Positions 5,983 through 13,322 of a stretch of 15,905 bases of DNA are shown here, one piece after another. The stretch lies in contig JAZOOY010000031.1 in assembly GCA_045655325.1 (NCBI GenBank), forward strand, positions 1 through 15,905, in the 5' to 3' direction. The first letter of the stretch is position 1; the number at the start of each line of letters is the position of its first letter. A program made the translations under genes and the position numbers. The stretch is from UBA1738 sp045655325. GTDB lineage: Bacteria; Bacillota; Clostridia; UBA1381. A model generated the notes under the pieces. It did no database searches and was not told the DNA's origin. It worked only from the letters and a program-made list of their open reading frames with translations.

Positions 5983-7032
5983 TTGGAGCTTAGCGAAAGA
6001 AAACAGAAAATTCTTCAAGCGGTAATTGATGAATATATTGGTACAGCCGAGCCTGTTGGCTCTCGTGCTATTTCAAAAAAGAATGAGCTTGGCTTATCTT
6101 CTGCCACCATTCGTAACGAAATGGCGGACCTTGAAGAGATGGGATTTTTGATTCAACCCCATACTTCAGCAGGAAGAGTTCCTTCCGATGTGGGTTACAG
6201 ATTTTACGTTAACTCACTTATGAGACGCTACCAGATGAGCGTTGAAGCGCTAGAAAAGATGCAGGCCATTATGGCGGACCGAGTTAATCAGCTTGAGCTT
6301 ATTATCAAAAAGGCAAGCCTTATGGCGTCAACCTTAACCGAGTACACAACGGTGGTAACATCACCGAAATTAACAAGTGCAAGAATCAAAAAGATTGAGC
6401 TTGTAAGCCTTGGTTTCGGCAACGTTATGATTGTGATTATAACAAGCGCAGGAATTATAAAAAATCAGTCGGTTGAGCTTGACTTAAACGACGCAGAAGC
6501 ATCAAAACTTTCCGAAGTTTTAAACCGCAGAATCAGCGGACTTACTGCAGAAGAGTTGACCTTAGATAAAATCAAGGAAATCGGCATGGAGATTGACGAA
6601 AGTTTTGATATTGCGCCAAAGGTGATTATCAATATGCTGAACTTTGTGTATGAGGCGATTGATTCCTTAGACTACACCGAAGTTTATGTTAACAACGCAA
6701 AATCAATCCTTTCATACCCTGAATTTTCCGATGTTGGAAAGGCAAGAGAAATGCTTGCGTTTTTAGACAACAAGGACAATCTTGTAAAACTTTTAGGCAG
6801 TGCAAAGGACGGCGTTGACATCAGAATCGGCGCAGAAAACGAATTTGAAGAGCTTTCAAATTCAAGTATGATTACAGTAAACTACTCCATGAATGATAAA
6901 ACAATCGGACGAATTGGTGTAATTGGTCCAAAGCGAATGAATTACGCTAAAGTTATCGCAAGTCTTGATTGTATATCAAATCAGGTAGATAAAATACTTT
7001 ACGAACTATACAACAAAGAAGGAGATGTGTAA
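5983..7032 (+). CDS. hrcA: Heat-inducible transcription repressor HrcA
   Basis: HrcA represses class I heat-shock operons by binding CIRCE. The 349-residue product has the N-terminal winged-helix domain (LSERKQKILQAVIDEYI, then EPVGSRAISKKNELGLSSATIRNEMADLEEMGFL and the wing HTSAGRVPSD), a central GAF-like dimer domain, and a C-terminal part ending in INQVDK-like sequence (CISNQVDKILYELY). I place the start at TTG 5983 because AAGGTGAG (5971-5978) then lies 4 nt upstream and the product begins MELSERKQ; a GTG at 5974 would lie inside that ribosome site. It is the first gene after CIRCE, so it represses its own operon. grpE follows 3 nt after the stop. Confidence 0.96.
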   Translation: MELSERKQKILQAVIDEYIGTAEPVGSRAISKKNELGLSSATIRNEMADLEEMGFLIQPHTSAGRVPSDVGYRFYVNSLMRRYQMSVEALEKMQAIMADRVNQLELIIKKASLMASTLTEYTTVVTSPKLTSARIKKIELVSLGFGNVMIVIITSAGIIKNQSVELDLNDAEASKLSEVLNRRISGLTAEELTLDKIKEIGMEIDESFDIAPKVIINMLNFVYEAIDSLDYTEVYVNNAKSILSYPEFSDVGKAREMLAFLDNKDNLVKLLGSAKDGVDIRIGAENEFEELSNSSMITVNYSMNDKTIGRIGVIGPKRMNYAKVIASLDCISNQVDKILYELYNKEGDV

Positions 7033-7035
7033 AAG

Positions 7036-7560
7036 TTGGCAGAAGAAGAAAAGAGCACACTTTCTGAAGAAGCAGTTGAAGAAACAACTGAAGAAGTTAT
7101 TGACGAAAAAGATCCTTTAGAAGAAGCTAATGAAAAATTAGCGGAAGCTGAGGATAAATATCTTCGTCTTTATGCGGAGTTTGAAAACTACAAAAAGCGA
7201 ACCCAAAAGGAAAAAGACGCAAGATATGCTGATGCTGTAATTGACAGCGTGGCAGATATACTGCCTGTTCTTGATAATCTTGACAGAGCGTTGGCAGTAG
7301 AAGTTACATCCGAGGACGCAAAAGGCTTTAAAGAAGGCGTGGAAATGACCAGAAAGCAGATGGCAGAATCCCTAACAAAGCTGGGCGTTACCGAAATTAC
7401 GGCGGTTGGAGAACAGTTTAACCCAAATCTTCACAACGCTGTAATGCACGTAGACAATGAAACTGTGGGCGAAAATACCGTAGTTGAAGAGTTTATGAAA
7501 GGCTACATTTACAAAGGAGAACGAGTAGTTCGCTATTCAATGGTAAAAGTAGCAAACTAA
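7036..7560 (+). CDS. grpE: Nucleotide exchange factor GrpE
   Basis: GrpE releases ADP from DnaK and so sets the pace of the chaperone cycle. The 174 residues begin with an acidic, probably disordered segment (1-30) and a coiled coil (about 28-75, containing LAEAEDKYLRLYAEFENYKKR), then a four-helix part (LPVLDNLDRAL) and the beta-wing domain (LTKLGVTEI, then FNPNLHNAVMH and YKGERVVRYSMVKV). The start codon is TTG, preceded at 11 nt by AAGGAG (7019-7024), which overlaps the end of hrcA, so coupling with hrcA is likely. There is a 141-nt gap before dnaK, filled mostly by repeat copy 2. Confidence 0.96.
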   Translation: MAEEEKSTLSEEAVEETTEEVIDEKDPLEEANEKLAEAEDKYLRLYAEFENYKKRTQKEKDARYADAVIDSVADILPVLDNLDRALAVEVTSEDAKGFKEGVEMTRKQMAESLTKLGVTEITAVGEQFNPNLHNAVMHVDNETVGENTVVEEFMKGYIYKGERVVRYSMVKVAN

Positions 7561-7561
7561 A

Positions 7562-7657
7562 TCTTTAAAATTGCTTATCTCACCCTTTTTCCCTCGGGGC
7601 GGTACACACGTACAGCACCACTCGGTGCAAAACGGCAATCTAAACAATTTTAAAAGA
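7562..7657 (+). repeat. Structured intergenic repeat, copy 2 (between grpE and dnaK)
   Basis: Bases 7566-7652 are the second copy of the repeat found after efp, with the same 13-mer GGTACACACGTAC (7601-7613) and the hairpin GCACC-ACTC-GGTGC (7615-7628). The hairpin loop is one base longer here while its stem is unchanged. The outer helix is stronger than in copy 1: TCTTTAAAATTG (7562-7573) pairs with CAATTTTAAAAGA (7645-7657), 12 pairs with one bulged A. It begins right after the grpE stop and ends about 30 nt before the dnaK Shine-Dalgarno (GGAGG, 7688-7692). It has no terminal U tract. Confidence 0.8.
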
Positions 7658-7701
7658 CTTAGAAAAAATATTGAAAATAATTAAATTGGAGGAATATAAA
7701 A

Positions 7702-9555
7702 ATGGCAAAAATTATTGGTATTGACTTAGGTACAACAAACTCATGTGTTGCAGTTATCGAAGGTGGTAACCCAACTGTTATAGCAAACTCTGAAGGTGCA
7801 AGAACAACTCCATCAGTTGTTGCATTCCAGAAAGACGGCGAAAGAATCGTTGGTCAGGTTGCAAAAAGACAGGCAGTAACAAACGCTGACAGAACAATTA
7901 TGTCAATTAAGCGTGAAATGGGTACAGATTACAAAACAACAATTGACGGTAAGAACTACACACCACAGGAAATTTCAGCAATGATCCTTTCAAAGCTAAA
8001 GGCTGACGCTGAAAGCTACCTTGGCGAAACAGTAACACAGGCTGTTATCACGGTTCCTGCATACTTCTCTGACTCACAGCGTCAGGCAACAAAGGATGCA
8101 GGTAAAATTGCAGGTCTTGAAGTTTTAAGAATCATCAACGAGCCAACAGCAGCTGCTCTTGCTTACGGTATGAACGATTCTGACCAGAAGATTATGGTAT
8201 ATGACTTGGGTGGTGGTACATTCGACGTATCTATCCTTGAAATTGGTGACGGCGTTTTTGAAGTACTTTCAACATACGGTGACACACGACTTGGCGGTGA
8301 CGACTTTGACCAGAGAATTATCGACCATTTGGCATCTGAGTTCAAGAAAGAAACAGGCATCGACCTAACAGGCGACAAGATGGCTATGCAAAGACTAAAG
8401 GAAGCTGCAGAAAAGTCAAAGATTGAACTTTCAGGTATGACAACATCAAACGTAAACCTACCATTCATCACAGCTGATGCAACAGGTCCAAAGCACCTTG
8501 ACATCACACTTACAAAGGCTAAGTTTGACGAACTAACAGCTGATTTAGTTGCAAAAACAATCGTTTGCATCAAGAACGCAATGAACGACGCAGGTTTATC
8601 TAAAGGCGACATTGATAAGGTACTTTTGGTTGGTGGTTCATCAAGAATCCCTGCTGTTCAGGAAGCTGTTAAGAACGAAATGGGTCAGGAACCAACAAAG
8701 GGCATTAACCCTGACGAATGTGTTGCATTGGGTGCTGCAGTTCAGGCAGGCGTTTTGGCAGGCGATGTTAAGGACCTATTACTTCTTGACGTAACTCCAC
8801 TTTCACTTGGTATTGAAACAATGGGTGGCGTATTCACAAGACTTATCGAAAGAAATACAACAATCCCAACAAAGAAATCACAGATCTTCTCAACTGCTGC
8901 AGACGGTCAGACTTCTGTTGAAGTTCACGTTCTTCAGGGTGAAAGAGATATGGCTCAGTACAATAAGACACTTGGACGCTTCAGCTTAACAGGTATTGCT
9001 CCAGCTCCACGTGGCGTTCCACAGATCGAAGTTACTTTCGACATCGACGCAAACGGTATCGTTAAGGTTTCAGCAAAGGATATGGGAACAGGCAACGAGC
9101 AGAAGATTACAATTACTGCATCTTCTAACCTTTCTGAAGAAGACATCGAAAAGGCTGTAAAAGAAGCTGAAAAGTACGCTGAAGAAGATAAGAAGAGAAA
9201 AGAAGAAGTTGAAACAAGAAACAACGCTGAAAGCATGGTTTACCAGTGCGAAAAGACACTAGGCGAAATCGGTGACAAGATTGACGCTTCTGACAAAGCA
9301 TCAATCGAAGCTGAAATCGAAAAGGTTAAGGAAGCACTAAAGGGTACAGATGCAGAAGCGATTAAGTCAGCATCAGAAGCACTAACACAGGCATTCTATA
9401 AGGTTTCTGAAAAGATGTATCAGCAGGCAAACCCACAGGGTGCACAGGGTGCAGGTTTCAATCCTGAAGACTTTGCGCAAGGTGCTCAGGGTGCAGGCGC
9501 ACAGGGCGACAACGTGTACGAAGCTGATTACAGAGAAGTTGACGAAGACAAATAA
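7702..9555 (+). CDS. dnaK: Molecular chaperone DnaK (Hsp70)
   Basis: DnaK is the ATP-driven Hsp70 that binds exposed hydrophobic peptides with DnaJ and GrpE. The 617-residue length fits Gram-positive DnaK, which lacks a segment in the ATPase domain present in proteobacteria. Landmarks are the phosphate loop IIGIDLGTTNSCVAV (4-18), VPAYFSDSQRQATKDAG, INEPTAAALAYG, the second phosphate motif YDLGGGTFDVSI, VLLVGGSSRIPAVQ, the linker DLLLLDVTPLSLGIETMGG, the beta substrate-binding domain, a helical lid, and a Gln/Gly/Ala-rich tail ending ADYREVDEDK. The ATG has a strong TTGGAGG site. Codon use is much more biased than in the neighbouring dnaJ (ACA, CCA, GCA and CTT dominate), as expected for an abundant protein. 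Confidence 0.99.
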   Translation: MAKIIGIDLGTTNSCVAVIEGGNPTVIANSEGARTTPSVVAFQKDGERIVGQVAKRQAVTNADRTIMSIKREMGTDYKTTIDGKNYTPQEISAMILSKLKADAESYLGETVTQAVITVPAYFSDSQRQATKDAGKIAGLEVLRIINEPTAAALAYGMNDSDQKIMVYDLGGGTFDVSILEIGDGVFEVLSTYGDTRLGGDDFDQRIIDHLASEFKKETGIDLTGDKMAMQRLKEAAEKSKIELSGMTTSNVNLPFITADATGPKHLDITLTKAKFDELTADLVAKTIVCIKNAMNDAGLSKGDIDKVLLVGGSSRIPAVQEAVKNEMGQEPTKGINPDECVALGAAVQAGVLAGDVKDLLLLDVTPLSLGIETMGGVFTRLIERNTTIPTKKSQIFSTAADGQTSVEVHVLQGERDMAQYNKTLGRFSLTGIAPAPRGVPQIEVTFDIDANGIVKVSAKDMGTGNEQKITITASSNLSEEDIEKAVKEAEKYAEEDKKRKEEVETRNNAESMVYQCEKTLGEIGDKIDASDKASIEAEIEKVKEALKGTDAEAIKSASEALTQAFYKVSEKMYQQANPQGAQGAGFNPEDFAQGAQGAGAQGDNVYEADYREVDEDK

Positions 9556-9569
9556 TTAGACGGACTATC

Positions 9570-9594
9570 AGGGCGGCGGAAACGTTGCCCTTTT
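9570..9594 (+). terminator. Hairpin with GAAA loop between dnaK and dnaJ, possible attenuator
   Basis: AGGGCGGCG (9570-9578) pairs with CGTTGCCCT (9583-9591) through nine pairs including two G-U, capped by a GAAA tetraloop. Only four T follow before ACCC. It is therefore a weak terminator at best and may reduce read-through into dnaJ or protect the dnaK 3' end. Confidence 0.55.
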
Positions 9595-9620
9595 ACCCAT
9601 TCAATTATGAGGTGAAATAA

Positions 9621-10769
9621 GTGGCTGATAAAAGAGATTACTACGAAGTGCTGGGCGTTACAAAAGGCGCATCGGCAGACGAAATAAAGAAAGCCTACAG
9701 AAAAGAGGCTAAAAAATATCACCCTGACTTGCATCCCGGAGATAAGGAGGCAGAGGCTAAGTTCAAGGAAGTGAACGAGGCTTATGAAGTGCTTTCAGAC
9801 GGGGATAAAAAGGCTCGCTATGACCAGTATGGTCACGCAGGCGTTGACCCGAACTTCGGTGCAGGCGGTGGAGCTTACGGCGGTGGCTTCGGCGGTTTTG
9901 ACGATTTTGGCGATATATTCTCCAACATTTTCGGTGGCGGATTTGGTGGTTTCGGTGGCGGTAGCGCCAGAAGAAACGGACCAAGACGTGGCGCTGATAT
10001 AAGAAAGACCATTGAAGTTACTTTCCACGAAGCAGCATTTGGTTGTAAAAAGAAGATTACTCTTGACAAGATGGAAAATTGCGATACTTGTCACGGTAGC
10101 GGTGCAAAGCCTGGAACAAGCGCACAGACTTGCGGAAGATGTGGCGGTTCAGGTCAGGTTGTTACCCAAACAAGAACACCGCTTGGTTATATGAGAAGTA
10201 CAGGCATTTGTCCTGAATGTCGTGGTGAAGGAAAAATTATTAAAGAGCCTTGTACAACCTGTCACGGAAGCGGAAAGGTACGAGTTTCAAAGACTATTGA
10301 AATTGACATTCCACAGGGTATCAATGACGGACAGACAATGCAGATTTCAGGCGGTGGTGAGCCAGGAACAAAGGGCGGACCAAACGGAGATTTGCTTGTT
10401 ACAATCAGAATTAAAAAGCACGAGATTTTCCGCCGTGAGGATTTTGACGTATATGTTGAAATGCCTATTACCTTTGCACAGGCAGCTCTTGGCGCAAGCA
10501 TAAAGGTGCCGACTATACACGGCGTGGTGGAATATGACATCCCGGAAGAAACCCAGACAGGAAGCGTGTTCAGACTTCGTGGCAAGGGTATTCCGTATAT
10601 CCGCGGAAAAGGCAAGGGCGACCAGTACGTAACGGTTGTTGTGGAAACGCCGAAGAACTTAACTTCCAAGCAGAAAGACCTGCTTCGTGAGTTTGACGGC
10701 ACGGTTGGAGAGAAAAACTATAAAAACCGCAAGGGTTTTATAGATATGATGAAAGAAATTTTTAAATAA
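9621..10769 (+). CDS. dnaJ: Chaperone DnaJ (Hsp40)
   Basis: DnaJ delivers substrates to DnaK and stimulates its ATPase. The 382-residue protein has the full class A layout: J domain 4-70 with HPD at 34-36; a Gly/Phe-rich linker (about 76-120); four CxxCxGxG zinc repeats from C154 to about 218 (CDTCHGSG, CGRCGGSG, CPECRGEG, CTTCHGSG); and two C-terminal beta domains ending with RKGFIDMMKEIFK. The start is GTG at 9621, with GAGGTGA 5 nt upstream. It is the last gene of the heat-shock operon; a terminator follows within 10 nt. Codon use is less biased than in dnaK. Confidence 0.98.
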   Translation: MADKRDYYEVLGVTKGASADEIKKAYRKEAKKYHPDLHPGDKEAEAKFKEVNEAYEVLSDGDKKARYDQYGHAGVDPNFGAGGGAYGGGFGGFDDFGDIFSNIFGGGFGGFGGGSARRNGPRRGADIRKTIEVTFHEAAFGCKKKITLDKMENCDTCHGSGAKPGTSAQTCGRCGGSGQVVTQTRTPLGYMRSTGICPECRGEGKIIKEPCTTCHGSGKVRVSKTIEIDIPQGINDGQTMQISGGGEPGTKGGPNGDLLVTIRIKKHEIFRREDFDVYVEMPITFAQAALGASIKVPTIHGVVEYDIPEETQTGSVFRLRGKGIPYIRGKGKGDQYVTVVVETPKNLTSKQKDLLREFDGTVGEKNYKNRKGFIDMMKEIFK

Positions 10770-10774
10770 AAAGT

Positions 10775-10809
10775 AGGGAATGGTAAAAAGCCATTCCCTT
10801 TTTGTTTTA
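10775..10809 (+). terminator. Rho-independent terminator of the heat-shock operon
   Basis: Stem AGGGAATGG (10775-10783) / CCATTCCCT (10791-10799) with a 7-nt A-rich loop is followed by TTTTTGTTTT. It starts 5 nt after the dnaJ stop. Confidence 0.93.
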
Positions 10810-10827
10810 TAAAAGTAAGTGCAGAAA

Positions 10828-10880
10828 ACAATCCCTCCGTCACGGCAAGCCGTGCCACCTCCCTTTACACAAGGGAGGCT
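10828..10880. repeat. Double-hairpin palindromic repeat abutting the deacetylase stop
   Basis: Two adjacent inverted repeats are present: CACGG-CAAG-CCGTG (10841-10854) and CCTCCCTT-TACAC-AAGGGAGG (10858-10878). The outer sequence ATCCCTCCGT can also pair partly with ACAAGGGAGG-type sequence, giving an alternative fold. From memory, near-identical sequences with the CTCCCTTTACACAAGGGAG core are scattered in many gut clostridial genomes; this could not be checked here. The second arm ends on the base before the deacetylase stop codon (10879-10881, read on minus). Confidence 0.7.
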
Positions 10881-11733
10881 AATATTTAATTTTTTGGAAG
10901 AAATTTTGGGTGGAAAGCCTGCCATCACGATTGTATCGCTTTAAAAGGAACAGGCAATCGGGGTCATTTTGGGTTAAGATGTTAATGCCTTCAATACAGG
11001 AAAAACTTGCAAGAAAGCCTGTTTTTTTAAGCACCCGCTCACTTTCCTTGCTGAAATTGCCTAAAGGATAGGCATAGGCATAAGGCGTGAAGATGCAGTT
11101 GGTTTTAAAGGCTGACTGCATTTTTTGTGTGTCTTCGTGAAAAAGTGATATAAAATCAAGGGAACTTTCGCTCTTGTTTTTGGCTGTTCCGTATCTTTTT
11201 GCGGAAATGTTGTGCAGGTCATAGGAATGGCTTGCAAATTCCACACGTCCCGTTTCCAAAAGCTCGGCTATATCGCACCACCTTAAATAGCTGTAATTTG
11301 GATTGGTTACGTTTGACTGGGTGTACTCATCGGTGTAACTTCCCACCACCGCAAAAACTGCACAGGCATCCTGCTTTTCAAGGATAGGAAGTACGTATTC
11401 AAAGTTGTTATACATACCATCGTCAAAGGTTATAAGGATTGGCTTTTCGGGTAGTGGTTCGCCTTGATAAACGTATTTTATAACCTGTTTTAAGGACACA
11501 GTTTCATAGCCATTATTTTTAAGGTAAATGATGTCTTCTTCAAACTTTTTCGGGGTTATAACGTACTTGCCCGTTCTTTGCGGGTTCTGTAAAACGCTGT
11601 GATACATCAAAATCGGCAAGTGTACAGGATTTGTTTCGGTAAAAACGGGTAGTGTTTCTAAAGAAAATTTGCAGAGTATAAAAATAATAACCGCCAAAAA
11701 GACGGAAATGGCGCCAAAAATAAGTTTTTTCAT
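10879..11733 (-). CDS. Membrane-anchored polysaccharide deacetylase (NodB/CE4 family)
   Basis: This is a predicted metal-dependent deacetylase acting on a cell-surface glycan. The 284 residues start with one membrane segment (about 4-22: LIFGAISVFLAVIIFILC), so the catalytic part should face outward. CE4 motifs are TFDDG (102-106), H169SYDLH174 (metal-binding HxxxxH), and AYPLGNFS near the active-site groove. The opening PILMYHSV and the layout around YVLPILEKQDACAVFAVVGSY are typical of the family. The ATG at 11733 is preceded by AGGGTGAT. It lies downstream of fba but a terminator separates them, so it probably has its own start of transcription, which I could not locate. The target (peptidoglycan, poly-GlcNAc or other) is unknown. 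The stop codon abuts a palindromic repeat, so the C-terminus may have been altered by insertion. Confidence 0.88.
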   Translation of the reverse strand: MKKLIFGAISVFLAVIIFILCKFSLETLPVFTETNPVHLPILMYHSVLQNPQRTGKYVITPKKFEEDIIYLKNNGYETVSLKQVIKYVYQGEPLPEKPILITFDDGMYNNFEYVLPILEKQDACAVFAVVGSYTDEYTQSNVTNPNYSYLRWCDIAELLETGRVEFASHSYDLHNISAKRYGTAKNKSESSLDFISLFHEDTQKMQSAFKTNCIFTPYAYAYPLGNFSKESERVLKKTGFLASFSCIEGINILTQNDPDCLFLLKRYNRDGRLSTQNFFQKIKY

Positions 11734-11782
11734 ATAATCACCCTGTTATATGAATATGAATTTTGAAAGGTGAATATAACGG

Positions 11783-11815
11783 CACAAAAAAACCACCAAC
11801 TTATGTTGGTGGTTT
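11783..11815 (-). terminator. Rho-independent terminator after fba
   Basis: An 11-bp stem (AAACCACCAAC at 11790-11800, GTTGGTGGTTT at 11805-11815, loop TTAT on plus) is followed on the minus strand by a continued T run, then GTGCC. It begins 12 nt past the aldolase stop. Confidence 0.92.
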
Positions 11816-11827
11816 AATTTATAAAAC

Positions 11828-12691
11828 TTACGCCTTGTTGATTGAACCGAAAAGTTCCATCTTTTCTTTAACGATAGTCTTAATAGCTTCGCAACCAGGT
11901 GCCAAAAGCTTTCTTGGGTCAAAGCCCTTACCCTGAAGGTCTTTGCCTTCTTCGATGTACTTTCTTGTAGCTTCCTGGAAGTATAGCTGACATTCTGTGT
12001 TAACGTTGATTTTAGCAACGCCAAGTGAGATTGCAGTCTTAATCATATCAGCAGGGATACCTGTACCGCCGTGAAGAACTAGTGGAAGATCACCGATCTG
12101 ATCCTTGATTTTTGCAAGAGCGTCGAAGTCAAGACCCTTCCAGTTTTCAGGATACTTACCGTGGATGTTACCGATACCTGCAGCAAGGAAATCTACGCCA
12201 AGGTCAGCGATCATCTTGCATTCAGCAGGATCAGCTACTTCGCCTGCACCAACAACGCCGTCTTCTTCACCGCCGATTGAACCAACTTCAGCTTCGATTG
12301 AGATGCCCTTTGCGTGGCAAACGTCAACCAATTCCTTTGTTTTTGCGATGTTTTCTTCGATTGGGTAGTGAGAACCGTCGAACATGATTGATGAGAATCC
12401 TGCTTCGATACAGCCGTATGCACCGTCGTATGAACCGTGGTCTAGGTGAAGAGCTACTGGAACTGTGATCTTAAGATCTTCAACCATAGCTTTAACCATA
12501 GCTGCAACTGTCTTCATACCAGTCATGTACTTTCCGGCACCTTCAGATACGCCAAGGATTACAGGAGAATTGTTTTCCTGTGCTGTTTGAAGAATGGCTT
12601 TTGTCCATTCTAGGTTGTTTATGTTAAATTGACCTACTGCATACTTGCCTTCAACGGCCTTCTTTAACATTTCTGTTGCTGAAACTAACAT
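11828..12691 (-). CDS. fba: Class II fructose-1,6-bisphosphate aldolase
   Basis: This enzyme splits fructose-1,6-bisphosphate to dihydroxyacetone phosphate and glyceraldehyde-3-phosphate in glycolysis, using zinc. The 287 residues match the short FbaA type. Motifs are YAVGQFNINNLEW, the catalytic and zinc motif HLDHG (82-86; D84, H85), IEAEVGSIGGEEDGV, GNIHGKYP and VLHGGTGIP (further zinc His), and KINVNTE (phosphate binding). The ATG has a near-perfect ribosome site AAAGGAGG at 8 nt. Codon use is strongly biased, as for dnaK and efp. It is 31 nt after the upstream multi-Cys gene, so at least part of its transcript may come from there. A tagatose-bisphosphate aldolase is a less likely alternative. 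Confidence 0.97.
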   Translation of the reverse strand: MLVSATEMLKKAVEGKYAVGQFNINNLEWTKAILQTAQENNSPVILGVSEGAGKYMTGMKTVAAMVKAMVEDLKITVPVALHLDHGSYDGAYGCIEAGFSSIMFDGSHYPIEENIAKTKELVDVCHAKGISIEAEVGSIGGEEDGVVGAGEVADPAECKMIADLGVDFLAAGIGNIHGKYPENWKGLDFDALAKIKDQIGDLPLVLHGGTGIPADMIKTAISLGVAKINVNTECQLYFQEATRKYIEEGKDLQGKGFDPRKLLAPGCEAIKTIVKEKMELFGSINKA

Positions 12692-12722
12692 TTAAGTTTC
12701 CTCCTTTATATAAATTATTTTT

Positions 12723-13319
12723 TTAATCAAGCACAATGGCACTTGCATTTAACAAAGCATCAAGACTTTCCTCACTTGCAGGAATGTCCTTAATCTTACC
12801 GCAGTCACGGCATTTTAGTGTAATTTTTTCGTTGTCTATCTCAATGGAAATGGCGTGGCTACCGCAATCGCAGTACACCTTTTCCTCTTTTGCAATCTCG
12901 TTTATGCGTTCAACTATTTCAAAAATCATAGTAAGCTCACGGGTTACGTCACATTCTTCCGAAAGCTTAATGAACATCTGTTCCTGCTCTTCAAGTTCGT
13001 TCTTAACGGTATCGTGGTCGCCTAAAAACAAAATTCCAATGCCGGTTTCAGGGCAATGAAGAACGAAGAACTTGCTTTGCCAGAAGGTGATTTTTCTTAC
13101 GTTGAAAAGATGGGCCTCATCACACATCGGGCAGTTTATAAGTATAGAATATTTATCCTTTTTCGGTGTTATGGCGACACACTCTTCTTCGCACTGTGAA
13201 TGGCACTTGAAAACTGTGGCATCATCGCCGGAGAAATCGAAAAGGTTTTTGTCCCAAATAGCAATTGCAGAACAGCCGGGGCATATATAACCGATAGATT
13301 TTTTGAATTCTTTAATCAT
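12723..13319 (-). CDS. Multi-Cys (zinc-ribbon-like) protein of unknown function
   Basis: I do not recognise a named family. The 198 residues carry metal-site-like Cys pairs: C13PGC16, C39/C43/C47 (CHSQCEEEC), C63PMC66, C150DC152 and C170RDC173. The first half alternates Cys pairs with beta-like sequence. Residues about 100-148 look helical (NELEEQEQMFIKLSEECDVTR onward) and are followed by the last zinc-ribbon-like pair and a short acidic tail. There is no signal peptide or membrane helix, so it is likely cytoplasmic. The start lies 3 nt after the glycosylase stop and lacks a clear ribosome site, which suggests translational coupling to it; fba follows 31 nt downstream. A role in DNA or RNA binding is possible but unsupported. 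Confidence 0.8.
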   Translation of the reverse strand: MIKEFKKSIGYICPGCSAIAIWDKNLFDFSGDDATVFKCHSQCEEECVAITPKKDKYSILINCPMCDEAHLFNVRKITFWQSKFFVLHCPETGIGILFLGDHDTVKNELEEQEQMFIKLSEECDVTRELTMIFEIVERINEIAKEEKVYCDCGSHAISIEIDNEKITLKCRDCGKIKDIPASEESLDALLNASAIVLD

Positions 13320-13322
13320 AGC

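Noticed and set aside
4027..7652. CRISPR-like interpretation of the GGTACACACGTAC repeats
   Set aside because: Only three copies, irregular spacing including 3.4 kb with genes between, and no cas genes or spacer pattern.
7561..7701. Known riboswitch, T-box or terminator between grpE and dnaK
   Set aside because: No T-box or other recognised conserved core was seen, and no U tract follows the helices; the segment is explained better as a copy of the efp-side repeat.
8163..8612. Minus-strand open frame (149 codons) within dnaK
   Set aside because: Antisense to a highly conserved chaperone; the frame is open because of dnaK codon bias.
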